A stretch of DNA of 64,000 nucleotides from Chromohalobacter beijerinckii (GTDB lineage: Bacteria > Pseudomonadota > Gammaproteobacteria > Pseudomonadales > Halomonadaceae), in assembly GCF_023061185.1 (NCBI RefSeq), contig NZ_JAKGAK010000008.1, forward strand, positions 51,237 through 115,236, given 5' to 3'. The position numbers and the translations under genes were made by a program. This document shows positions 34,256 to 42,986 of this stretch, piece by piece; within the stretch, counting starts at the first letter, position 1; the number at the start of each line of letters is the position of its first letter. Below the pieces are notes generated by a model, which saw only the letters and a program-made list of their open reading frames with translations, had not been told where the DNA came from and did not search any database.

Positions 34256-35368
34256 TCAGCCCTGGGTGGCGTCGTAGAAAAGGGCGTCGTCACGCTGGCG
34301 CTGAATCGCATGGGCCAGCGCGATTTCGGTGTGTTCGTCGTCGCTGTGGGCGTCGCGTGTATCCGAGGCGATGGGTTCGGGATGCAGACCGAGTTTGTCG
34401 AACAGCGCCCGGTCGCGCTCCACCTGGGGGTTGCCGGTGGTTAGCAGGGTGTCGCCGTAGAAGATCGAGTTGGCGCCGGCCAGGAAGGCCAGGGCCTGAG
34501 TCGACTCGTCCATCTGCTCGCGGCCGGCTGACAGGCGCACGTGGCTTTTGGGCATCAGGATGCGGGCCACGGCGATGGCGCGGATGAATTCGAGTGGGTC
34601 CATGTCCTCGACGTTTTCCATCGGGGTGCCCGGCACTTTGACCAGCATGTTGATCGGCACCGACTCGGGATGCGGATCCAGGCGCACCAGCTGCTGGAGC
34701 AGGGCGGCGCGATCGCGGGGCGCCTCGCCCATGCCCAGAATGCCGCCGGAGCAGACCTTCATGCCTGCCTCACGCACGTTGGCCAGGGTATCCAGGCGGT
34801 CGGCATAGGAGCGGGTGGTGATGATCTCGCCATAGTACTCCGGCGAGGTGTCCAGGTTGTGGTTGTAATAGTCGAGCCCGGCTTCGGCGAGGCGCTTGGC
34901 CTGATCGACGTCGACCATGCCCAACGTCATGCAGGTTTCCAGTCCCAGCGCTTTGACCTGGCCGACCATTTCCGTCACCACGCGCAGGTCCTTCTCCTGC
35001 GGGCTGCGCCAGGCAGCGCCCATGCAGAAGCGGCTGGCACCGGCCGCCTTGGCGGCACGAGCCTGCTCCACTACCTTCTCGATCTCGAGCAGCTTTTCCT
35101 TGCCGAGCCCGGTGTTGTAATGGCCGGACTGCGGGCAGTACTTGCAGTCTTCAGGGCAGGCGCCGGTCTTGATCGACAGCAGGGTCGAGACTTGCACGGC
35201 GTTGGGATCGAAATGTGCTCTGTGCACCTGCTGGGCACGGAACAGCAGGTCGTTGAAGGGTAGCGCGAATAGCGCTTCTATCTCCTCCAGGGACCAGTCG
35301 TGGCGCGTCGTCGGTCGAGAGGCCGGCGACGAATCGGCCCAAGCATGGTCGCGGGACGGGGCAGACAT
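34256..35368 (-). CDS. bioB: Biotin synthase
   Basis: This 370-residue radical-SAM enzyme inserts sulfur into dethiobiotin. The [4Fe-4S] motif is [14 protein letters not shown] (Cys-x3-Cys-x2-Cys) near residue 70; the [2Fe-2S] ligands lie in [17 protein letters not shown] and [12 protein letters not shown], and [12 protein letters not shown] is near the C-terminus. It is the first gene of the operon, and its promoter region contains two BirA-like operators. The 24-residue N-terminal and about 40-residue C-terminal extensions are variable in the family. Confidence 0.97.
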   Translation of the reverse strand: MSAPSRDHAWADSSPASRPTTRHDWSLEEIEALFALPFNDLLFRAQQVHRAHFDPNAVQVSTLLSIKTGACPEDCKYCPQSGHYNTGLGKEKLLEIEKVVEQARAAKAAGASRFCMGAAWRSPQEKDLRVVTEMVGQVKALGLETCMTLGMVDVDQAKRLAEAGLDYYNHNLDTSPEYYGEIITTRSYADRLDTLANVREAGMKVCSGGILGMGEAPRDRAALLQQLVRLDPHPESVPINMLVKVPGTPMENVEDMDPLEFIRAIAVARILMPKSHVRLSAGREQMDESTQALAFLAGANSIFYGDTLLTTGNPQVERDRALFDKLGLHPEPIASDTRDAHSDDEHTEIALAHAIQRQRDDALFYDATQG

Positions 35369-35382
35369 GACGTTCTCGCTAT

Positions 35383-35414
35383 TAGTTAACTTGTGGGATT
35401 TAAAAAGTTGACCA
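35383..35414. promoter_or_regulatory. Candidate BirA operator, proximal
   Basis: TAGTTAACT-N14-AGTTGACCA matches the BirA consensus TTGTAAACC-N14/16-GGTTTACAA at six of nine positions on each arm. It lies 15-46 bp upstream of the bioB ATG, over the expected transcription start. Recognition is by eye and approximate. Confidence 0.5.
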
Positions 35415-35416
35415 AG

Positions 35417-35444
35417 AGGGTACGAGGCTGTGCCGATATGTCAA
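35417..35444 (-). promoter_or_regulatory. Candidate bioB promoter
   Basis: On the minus strand TTGACA (35444-35439), a 16-bp spacer and TACCCT (35422-35417) form a plausible sigma-70 promoter. Its -35 box lies inside the distal BirA-like operator and its start point at the proximal one. Confidence 0.45.
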
Positions 35445-35469
35445 CCTATCTATTATTTTAAGTTGACTG
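35438..35469. promoter_or_regulatory. Candidate BirA operator, distal
   Basis: ATGTCAACC-N14-AGTTGACTG matches the BirA consensus at seven and five of nine positions. The arms GTCAAC (35440-35445) and GTTGAC (35462-35467) are perfectly inverted. It has the same N14 spacing as the proximal site, 55 bp away. Confidence 0.5.
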
Positions 35470-35601
35470 TCTGATGGGGTGTGGTGTCTAAAGTGCTGAC
35501 GCGCCAGACGCGTCGGTGGTCTTCCGTCCGCTCGGGCTCGGGGCTGCCCTCGCGATGGTGTAAGATGCCGCTGGACGCCACCTCGACCGCCGGGAGCCTG
35601 C

Positions 35602-38600
35602 ATGTTCAGCGTCATACACGCCAATCACCTCGAGGACCTGGGGACGCTCGCGCTCGATGTCATTCGTCGCCATCGTCAACCGCCGTTGGTGCCGGAAACC
35701 TTTCTCGTGCAATCCAACGGTATGGCGCAGTGGTTGCGCTTGACCCTGGCCGAGGCCGACGGCATCGCCGCCTCGGTGGATTTTCCGCTGCCTTCCAGCT
35801 TCGTGTGGCGCGCCTATCGCGCAGTGCTGGGTGACGACATTCCCGAGCAGTCGCCGTTCGATAAGACTCCTCTGGCATGGCGGCTGATGGAATTGCTGGA
35901 GCGTTGTCTCGATCCCGAGGCGTCTTCCGACGACCCGGCATGTTACGCACCGCTGCGCGACTATCTGCAGGGCGAGATGCTGGGGGCCACTCCCATGCCG
36001 GGCGCTGCACATGAGGCGCGCGAGCGTCGCCGTTGGCATCTGGCGGTGCGCCTCGCCGATCTCTTCGATCAGTACCTGATCTATCGTCCCGAATGGATCG
36101 AAGCCTGGGAGCGGGGAGAAAATGCGCCCACGGACCTGCCTGACGACCAGCGCTGGCAGCCGGCGTTATGGCGAGCGCTTATCGAAGATGCCCCGGCCGC
36201 CGCGCGTGAGCACCATCGCGCGCGTCTGCACCGGCGCTTTCTCGACGCCGCCCGGCAGCTTCGTGAGCGCCCCCGCGATATACCGCCACGACTGTTCGTG
36301 TTCGGGATCTCGGCGTTGCCGGCGCAGACCCTCGAGGCCCTGCACGCGCTTTCCGGCGTGGTCGACGTGTTCCTGATGATCGCTAACCCCTGTCGCCATT
36401 ACTGGGGCGATATCGTCTCCGACCGTGATGCCATCAAACGCGCCGGGCGGTTATCGGCCCGGGCACGCCACGAGCAGGAGTCGCGTCATCCCGAGGCGCC
36501 GTGGTTGGCCGAACTCGACGAGGAGGCGTTGCATCTGCATGCCAATCCGCTGCTGGCGGGGTGGGGCACTCAGGGACGCGATTTCATCGTCGGCCTTTAT
36601 GAGTTCGAGAGCGCACGCGGCTTCGATCTGGAAACCGATGTCTTTCGTGATATGGCCGCCGTGCAGTCATCGACGCTGCTTCAGCAGTTGCAGCAGGACG
36701 TTCTCGAGCTGGCGCACCCTGGCGAGCGTGCTCGACAGGAAGGCGGTCCCAGAACGATCGCCGAGGACGACGACTCTCTGGCCCTGGTCAGCGCTCACTC
36801 ACCGCTGCGCGAGGTGGAGATTCTCCACGACCGCTTGCTGGCGGCCTTCGAGGACGCCGAGGCGGCGGGCGAACCGCTGCGGCCTCGCGACATCGTGGTC
36901 ATGGTGCCGGAGATCGACCGCTACGCGCCCTGCATCGAGGCGGTCTTCGGCCAGTTGCCGCCGTCGCATCCCCGGCACATCCCCTTCACCATCGCCGACC
37001 AGGTAGCCAGCGAGGCGCACCCGTTGATGGTGCTGGCATTGTTGCTGCTCGACTTGCCCGAGCGCCGGCTGACCGTCAGCGAGGTGCTCGATGCCCTGGA
37101 AGTGCCCGCCTTTCGTGCGCGCTTCGCCGTCGACGAGGGCGAACTCGAACGGCTTCGCCAATGGCTAGCAGGCAGCGGCGTGCGCTGGGGGCTGAGTGCC
37201 GAGCACCGTCAGTCACTGGGATTTCCGGCGCTGGGCGAGAACAGCTGGCGCTTCGGGCTGTCGCGCATGCTGCTCGGTTACGCGGTGGGCGAACCGCCAT
37301 CAGTCGCACCTCGGGGCGAAAGTGATGACTCACTGGGGCGTACGCCGAGTTGGGACTTTCAGGGCATCGTGCCCTATGCCGAGGTGGGCGGCCTGGAGGC
37401 TGACCTCGCCGGGCGCGTGGCGGCGCTGCTCGACACCCTGGAAACACAGTGTGCGGCCTTGAGCGAGCGGTTGCCCCCCGAAGCATGGCTGGGGCGTCTG
37501 CAAGCCTTGTTCGTGGCGTGTCTGAGTCCTACCACGGCAGAAGAGCATGATGTCGTGGCACGTCTCGACGCAGCGCTGAGCCGCTGGTCGCAGCAATGTC
37601 GGCAGGCCGGTTTCGAGACTGAGGTAGGGCTCGGCGTGGTGCGCGATGCGCTGCGTGCCGAACTCGATGAGGGCGGCCTCGCGCAGCGTTTTCTGGCCGG
37701 CAAGGTCAACTTCGCGACCTTGATGCCGATGCGCGCGATTCCCTTCCGTCATGTCTATCTGCTGGGCATGAATGACGGCGACTATCCCCGTGTGCGCCAG
37801 CCCCAGGATTTTGATCTGATGGCGACGCGGCCGCGCCCCGGTGATCGTTCGCGGCGTGACGACGACCGTTATCTGATGCTCGAAGCCATGCTGTCGGCGC
37901 GCGAACGCCTGACGCTTTCCTGGGTGGGGCGCGATGTACGCGACAATACCTCGCGTCCCCCGTCGGTGCTGATTGGCGAGTTGCTCGATACCATCGAACA
38001 AGGCTGGGACGCGCCGACAAGCGATGCTGTCGATCGTGCCACCCGCCTGACGCAGCGCTTGATCGAGACACATCCGTTGCAGCCGTTCTCGCGTCGTTAC
38101 TTCGAGCGTGACGACCCGCGTTTCACCTATGAGTCGAGCTGGGAGGCGCTGTATATGCCCCCCGAGCGCGACGAAGCTGCACCGTTCAATGCCGCCACGG
38201 CGGTCGAGTTGCCCAGTGAACCGCTCGGGTTGGGTGATCTGCAACGCGTGCTACGACGCCCATGGACGGTTTATCTGGGGCGCCTGGGCGTGCATTTCGC
38301 CGACGCCCATGTGCCCGACGAGGACAACGAACCGTTCGCTCCGGACGGCCTGGAAGATCACGGTCTCAAGCGCGAGCTGCTCGAGGGTGCCCGCGAGGGT
38401 GTGCCGCTGACCGCCGTCGCCGAGCGGCTGCGCATGGCCGGGCGCTTGCCGACGGCCGGTTTCGGCGAGGCCCTGATCGAACCGCGCCTGGCGCGCCTGT
38501 CGCGTCAGGTGGAAAGCTGGCGCCGTGAGGTGGCCGAATGCGTCGCGTCGCCGCCGCCGCTGGTGCGTTATGTCGATGGCCATGACAAGGCACTGACGCT

Positions 38601-39222
38601 CGAAGCGCGTCTCGACGGGCTTTTCGCCGCGCCTGAAGAAGCCACGGCGCCCTGGCGGCTGGTGACGCTGGAGCCGGGACACTACGGGCATCTCAAGGTC
38701 GAAGGCGAGGGCCCTTATCGCCATGTCGGCAAGTTGCATCGACTTTATACCGGCTATCTGCGCTGGTTGCTCGCCAATGCCACGCTGGAGGCGCCGTGTG
38801 CTTGGACGGCGATCTTCGAGGATCGCTGTCTGCTCCTCCCGGGCCTGGACAAGGCCAGCGCCGCCGGCGAGCTCGATGGCCTGCTGGTGGCTTGGGCGCG
38901 TGCCTATCGAGCGCCGAGGCCGGCCATCGATGAGATCGCCAAGGAGGTCTGGAAACGTTTGCCGCGTGCCGAATGGGCACCGTTGGCAGCAGGCGAGGCG
39001 CCAGATGCCGGCCTGCGCGAGGCGCTCATCGCGCGCTATGAGACCGATGCCTTCTCCGGGCCGGCGGCGCTGCGTGCCAGTGACGGCGCACTGGGCCAAC
39101 TGTGGCCCGATTTTGCCACCTTCGAGGCAGCGGGCGGCATTGCCGCCTCGCTTACCCAGTATGCGCCGCTACTGGACATGCTGGCGCGAATTACCCAGCG
39201 GGTACACGGAGGTCGTTCATGA
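35602..39222 (+). CDS. recC: Exodeoxyribonuclease V subunit gamma (RecC)
   Basis: This 1206-residue protein is somewhat longer than E. coli RecC (1122). It has the family signature FLVQSNGMAQWLRLTLAE near residue 34, the RecB-like but catalytically inactive helicase domains (SAHSPLREVEILHDRLL, IVVMVPEIDRYAPCIEAVFG), and RHVYLLGMNDGDYPR and DRYLMLEAMLSARERLTLSWVG in the C-terminal half. RecC holds the complex together, splits the strands and recognises Chi. It is divergent from bioB across 233 bp and first in a recC-recB-recD-creatininase operon coupled by ATGA overlaps; ptrA, which is inserted in E. coli, is absent. Confidence 0.97.
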   Translation: MFSVIHANHLEDLGTLALDVIRRHRQPPLVPETFLVQSNGMAQWLRLTLAEADGIAASVDFPLPSSFVWRAYRAVLGDDIPEQSPFDKTPLAWRLMELLERCLDPEASSDDPACYAPLRDYLQGEMLGATPMPGAAHEARERRRWHLAVRLADLFDQYLIYRPEWIEAWERGENAPTDLPDDQRWQPALWRALIEDAPAAAREHHRARLHRRFLDAARQLRERPRDIPPRLFVFGISALPAQTLEALHALSGVVDVFLMIANPCRHYWGDIVSDRDAIKRAGRLSARARHEQESRHPEAPWLAELDEEALHLHANPLLAGWGTQGRDFIVGLYEFESARGFDLETDVFRDMAAVQSSTLLQQLQQDVLELAHPGERARQEGGPRTIAEDDDSLALVSAHSPLREVEILHDRLLAAFEDAEAAGEPLRPRDIVVMVPEIDRYAPCIEAVFGQLPPSHPRHIPFTIADQVASEAHPLMVLALLLLDLPERRLTVSEVLDALEVPAFRARFAVDEGELERLRQWLAGSGVRWGLSAEHRQSLGFPALGENSWRFGLSRMLLGYAVGEPPSVAPRGESDDSLGRTPSWDFQGIVPYAEVGGLEADLAGRVAALLDTLETQCAALSERLPPEAWLGRLQALFVACLSPTTAEEHDVVARLDAALSRWSQQCRQAGFETEVGLGVVRDALRAELDEGGLAQRFLAGKVNFATLMPMRAIPFRHVYLLGMNDGDYPRVRQPQDFDLMATRPRPGDRSRRDDDRYLMLEAMLSARERLTLSWVGRDVRDNTSRPPSVLIGELLDTIEQGWDAPTSDAVDRATRLTQRLIETHPLQPFSRRYFERDDPRFTYESSWEALYMPPERDEAAPFNAATAVELPSEPLGLGDLQRVLRRPWTVYLGRLGVHFADAHVPDEDNEPFAPDGLEDHGLKRELLEGAREGVPLTAVAERLRMAGRLPTAGFGEALIEPRLARLSRQVESWRREVAECVASPPPLVRYVDGHDKALTLEARLDGLFAAPEEATAPWRLVTLEPGHYGHLKVEGEGPYRHVGKLHRLYTGYLRWLLANATLEAPCAWTAIFEDRCLLLPGLDKASAAGELDGLLVAWARAYRAPRPAIDEIAKEVWKRLPRAEWAPLAAGEAPDAGLREALIARYETDAFSGPAALRASDGALGQLWPDFATFEAAGGIAASLTQYAPLLDMLARITQRVHGGRS

Positions 39223-42200
39223 CGTCGCCCAGCCATGCAACGGCGCCGACCGTTCAGCCCTTGGTGCTCGAGACCCTACCGCTGACCGGCCATCACCTGA
39301 TCGAGGCGAGTGCGGGTACCGGCAAGACCTTTACCTTGGCGGCACTCTATGTGCGTTTGGTGCTCGGCCCGTTACCCGGGCGCGAAGATCACGATTTCCC
39401 GCGCCCGCTGTTGCCGCCGGAAATTCTCGTGGTGACCTTTACCGAAGCCGCTACCGCCGAGCTGCGCGGACGCATTCGAGCGCGTCTCAAGGAGGCCCGC
39501 GATTGGTTGCTGGCGCCGCACGAAGCGCGTGATGACAAGGTCCTGGCGGTGCTGCTGGCGCCCTTGGTCGAGGCCGGTGACGAGGCCTTGGCCGGTGCCG
39601 CCAAGCGCCTGGATCAGGCCGCTCGGCTGATGGACGAGGCGGCGATTTTCACCATCCATGGCTTTTGCCAGCGCATGCTGACTCGCCATGCCTTCGATGC
39701 CGGCGCACGCTTCGGTGCCGAGCTACTGCAGGATGGCTCGGCCTTGCTGACACGGGTCGTGGAGGATTACTGGCGCTGCCATTTCTATCCACTCGCCGCG
39801 CACTGGCAGCGCGAGATTCGCCGTCGTTGGGAGGGGCCGGAGGCGCTGAGTCGTGCCTTGATGCCGCTACTCAAGGAAGGCCGGGCACAGCCACTGTGGT
39901 GGGATGGCGAGCCTATCCAGGCGCCCGCGTCGCTGCCCGCGCTGTTGGAGAGCACAGAGCGCTCGTTGGCCGCGCGCAGTGAACTGGAAGCCCGGCTGCG
40001 ACAGACGTGGGATCGTGACGCCATCGCGACCTGCTTGCAAGAGGCCTTCGAGCGCGGCGCCCTCAACAAGCGCAGTTACAAGCCGGAAGAGCTCGAGACA
40101 CGCCTGGCGGCATTCGAGCAGTGGCTGACGACGCTCGAAGCGGGCGGCGATGACGACACGACCGACAGTCAGGGCCGCTTCTGGCTGAGTCAGGCCAAGC
40201 TCGAAGGGGCCACCAAGAAAGGCCACGACACGCCCGCGCATGCGTTTTTCGCGCTGCTCGACGAGCTGGCCGAGTCCGTCACGCCCTTCGATCAGTTGGC
40301 GCCGCAAGTGCTGGCCCATGCCCGCGATACGGTGGCGGCGATGTTCGCCGATGAGAAGCATCGCCAAGGATTATGGGAATTCGGCGACCTGCTTTGCGAC
40401 CTGGATGCCGCGCTCGACCCCGACGCAGCCCCCGAAGCTGCCTTGCGCCTCGCCGGGCGCATTCGCCGGGCGCTGCCAGTGGCGCTGATCGACGAGTTTC
40501 AGGACACCGACCCGCTGCAGTACCGCATCTTCTCGCGGATTTACCGGGCACCTGAGGCGGAGACCGCGACCACCTTGTTGATGATTGGCGATCCCAAGCA
40601 GGCGATCTATGCCTTTCGCGGCGCCGATATCGATACCTATCTGGCGGCGCGGCGCGAAACCCCGAGTCGCTTCACCCTGGCGCGCAATTTTCGCTCCAGC
40701 CAGGCCATGGTCAAGGCGGTCAATACGCTGTTCACGCGCCATCCCGAACCTTTCGGCAGCGACGAGATCCCCTTTGTCGAGGTCAAGGCCCAAGGCAAGT
40801 CGACGCGTCTGGTGAATGCCGACGGCCACGATATGGAAGCGCTCGGCGCCTGGTGGCCGAACGAGGAGCGTCACACCAAGGCGGATTACCAGACGCGCAT
40901 GGCAAGCGCTGCGCGTGCCGAGACGCAGCGCCTGCTTGAGGGGGGCGCGTATTTTGTCGATGACAGCGGTACGCGTTGCCCGGTACGCCCCGCTGACATC
41001 GCGATTCTGGTGCGCAAGGGCGCCGAGGCGCTGGCGGTGCGTCGCGCGCTAGCCGAGGGCGGCATTCGCAGCGTCTATCTCAGCGAGCGCTCCAGCGTCT
41101 TCGATACCCCGCTGGCCTTCGAGCTGCTGCAGTTGTTCGAGGCGGTGGCGCAGCCGCGCCAGGACGCGCGCCTCAAGGCGGCGCTGGCGACGCGCCTGTT
41201 GTGCGATACGCCGGCGATACTGGAAACGCTGCTCGCCGATGAGCTGGCATGGGAGCGCGAAGTCGAGCGTTTCGCCGACTATCATCGCCAGTGGCAGCGG
41301 CGTGGCGTGCTGCCCATGCTGCGCGCGGTGATGCGAGACTTCCGGGTCGCCGAACGCCTGGGGCAGCGCGACGATGGCGAGCGTGCGCTGACCGACCTTC
41401 TGCACCTGGGAGAGCTGGCGCAGACGGTGTCGGCCCGGCTCGACGGCGAGCATGCGCTGTTGCGCTGGTGGCATCGTGCGCTTCTCGAAGGCGCGGCCGA
41501 ACTCGATGCCGAGGCCGTCAGTCAGCGCCTGGAAAGCGACGAGGATCTGGTCAAGGTCATCACCATCCACAAGGCCAAGGGCCTCGAATATCCCATCGTG
41601 CTGTTGCCGTTCGTGTGCGATTACCGACCGGCGGCACCGGACCGCAGTACTGGCCTGCTCGAATGGCGTGATCCGCAGCAAGGACGTGTCTGGGTGCACG
41701 GCGCCGATGACACGCAACTGGCGGCCGCCGAGCAGGCGCGACTGGACGAGGACGTGCGGTTACTCTATGTCGCGCTCACGCGGGCCGCACATGCCTGTCG
41801 CCTGGGCGTCGCGCCACTGGGGCGCGGGCGCGGCGCGTCGACCTGCCTGCACGAGACGGCGCTAGGTCGGTTGCTGGGCTGCCAGGTCGATGACGACGGC
41901 CATGCTTTGCGCGAACGTCTGGCGGCGGCGCTGAGCGTCGAGGCATTGCCCGAACCGCCCGCGCATCGCCTGCGGCTTGGCGACACTGCGCTGGAAATGA
42001 CGCCGGCGCGACGTTTCACGGGAGGCATCGACGACGACTGGTGGATCGCCTCGTATTCGGCGTTGATCGTCGCCGCACGTCTCGAGGCCGGCACGGGTGC
42101 ACAGGCGCTGCCCTGGGATGCCCCGGCGACGCTGGATGTCGAGGTCAGCCGCGAGCGCGATCCGGTGCCACGTCCCGCCGTACGCACGCTGCGCGATTTC

Positions 42201-42986
42201 CCGCGCGGCCCGCGTCCGGGGACCTTCCTGCACGGTTTGCTGGAAGCGGTGGACTTCGATCGCCTGAGCGAACCGACTTATCGTGATGAATTACAGCGTC
42301 TGGTCAGCACGCGCCTGCATCTCGGCGGCTTCGACGACGAGTGGGCGCCGGTGTTGCTCGATTGGTTGTGTCAGGCGTTGCCGGCGCCGTTCGCCGGCCA
42401 TCAGGGCGCGCCGATTCGTCTCGATGGACTGACCGCCTGGCGTGCCGAGCTGGAATTCTGGTTGCCCGCCGAGGATGCCTGGAGTACGCCGCTCGATGCG
42501 CTGGTCTGTGCCTTGGAGCCGTTGCCGACCCCGCGCCCCCGGCTGGCGCCGCGTAAGCTCAACGGCATGCTCAAGGGCTTCATCGACCTGGTGTTCGAGG
42601 CTGAGGATGGCCGCTGGTACGTCCTCGACTGGAAGTCGAATCATCTGGGCGACGCGCTGGCCGACTATCACCACGAGGCGCTGGCCGAGGCCATGGTCGC
42701 GCATCGCTACGACCTGCAGTACGTGTTGTACGTGCTGGCATTGCACCGCCTGCTGGCGGCGCGTCTCGAGGATTACGATTACGATACTCACATGGGCGGG
42801 GCTTGTTACGTGTTCCTGCGCGGCGTCGATGGCACGCCTGGCCATGGCGTCTTCCAGCGGCGTCCTGAGCGGCGCTTGATCGAGGCCTTGGATGCTTGGC
42901 TTGCTGGCGACGCGGCGCCCGTGGAGGCGCTGCGTCGCGAATACGGCGTCGCCGCGCCTGAGACTGCCCCGGGAGAGAATGCATGA
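39219..42986 (+). CDS. recB: Exodeoxyribonuclease V subunit beta (RecB)
   Basis: This 1255-residue 3'-5' helicase and nuclease has Walker A IEASAGTGKTFTLAAL near residue 30, TFTEAATAELRGRIR, Walker B LIDEFQDTDPLQ, GDPKQAIYAFRGAD, NFRSS, VITIHKAKGLEYPIV and YVALTRAAHACRLG. The C-terminal nuclease domain shows KGFIDLVFE and YVLDWKSNHLG (around residues 1120-1145) and the YDLQYVLYVLAL helix. The ATG at 39219 overlaps the recC stop; the open frame starting at 39102 overlaps recC and is not the true start. The end overlaps recD by ATGA. Confidence 0.97.
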   Translation: MTSPSHATAPTVQPLVLETLPLTGHHLIEASAGTGKTFTLAALYVRLVLGPLPGREDHDFPRPLLPPEILVVTFTEAATAELRGRIRARLKEARDWLLAPHEARDDKVLAVLLAPLVEAGDEALAGAAKRLDQAARLMDEAAIFTIHGFCQRMLTRHAFDAGARFGAELLQDGSALLTRVVEDYWRCHFYPLAAHWQREIRRRWEGPEALSRALMPLLKEGRAQPLWWDGEPIQAPASLPALLESTERSLAARSELEARLRQTWDRDAIATCLQEAFERGALNKRSYKPEELETRLAAFEQWLTTLEAGGDDDTTDSQGRFWLSQAKLEGATKKGHDTPAHAFFALLDELAESVTPFDQLAPQVLAHARDTVAAMFADEKHRQGLWEFGDLLCDLDAALDPDAAPEAALRLAGRIRRALPVALIDEFQDTDPLQYRIFSRIYRAPEAETATTLLMIGDPKQAIYAFRGADIDTYLAARRETPSRFTLARNFRSSQAMVKAVNTLFTRHPEPFGSDEIPFVEVKAQGKSTRLVNADGHDMEALGAWWPNEERHTKADYQTRMASAARAETQRLLEGGAYFVDDSGTRCPVRPADIAILVRKGAEALAVRRALAEGGIRSVYLSERSSVFDTPLAFELLQLFEAVAQPRQDARLKAALATRLLCDTPAILETLLADELAWEREVERFADYHRQWQRRGVLPMLRAVMRDFRVAERLGQRDDGERALTDLLHLGELAQTVSARLDGEHALLRWWHRALLEGAAELDAEAVSQRLESDEDLVKVITIHKAKGLEYPIVLLPFVCDYRPAAPDRSTGLLEWRDPQQGRVWVHGADDTQLAAAEQARLDEDVRLLYVALTRAAHACRLGVAPLGRGRGASTCLHETALGRLLGCQVDDDGHALRERLAAALSVEALPEPPAHRLRLGDTALEMTPARRFTGGIDDDWWIASYSALIVAARLEAGTGAQALPWDAPATLDVEVSRERDPVPRPAVRTLRDFPRGPRPGTFLHGLLEAVDFDRLSEPTYRDELQRLVSTRLHLGGFDDEWAPVLLDWLCQALPAPFAGHQGAPIRLDGLTAWRAELEFWLPAEDAWSTPLDALVCALEPLPTPRPRLAPRKLNGMLKGFIDLVFEAEDGRWYVLDWKSNHLGDALADYHHEALAEAMVAHRYDLQYVLYVLALHRLLAARLEDYDYDTHMGGACYVFLRGVDGTPGHGVFQRRPERRLIEALDAWLAGDAAPVEALRREYGVAAPETAPGENA

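Noticed and set aside
37330..38244. 304-codon minus-strand frame within recC
   Set aside because: recC is intact and fully recognisable across this stretch; the frame is a GC-skew shadow.
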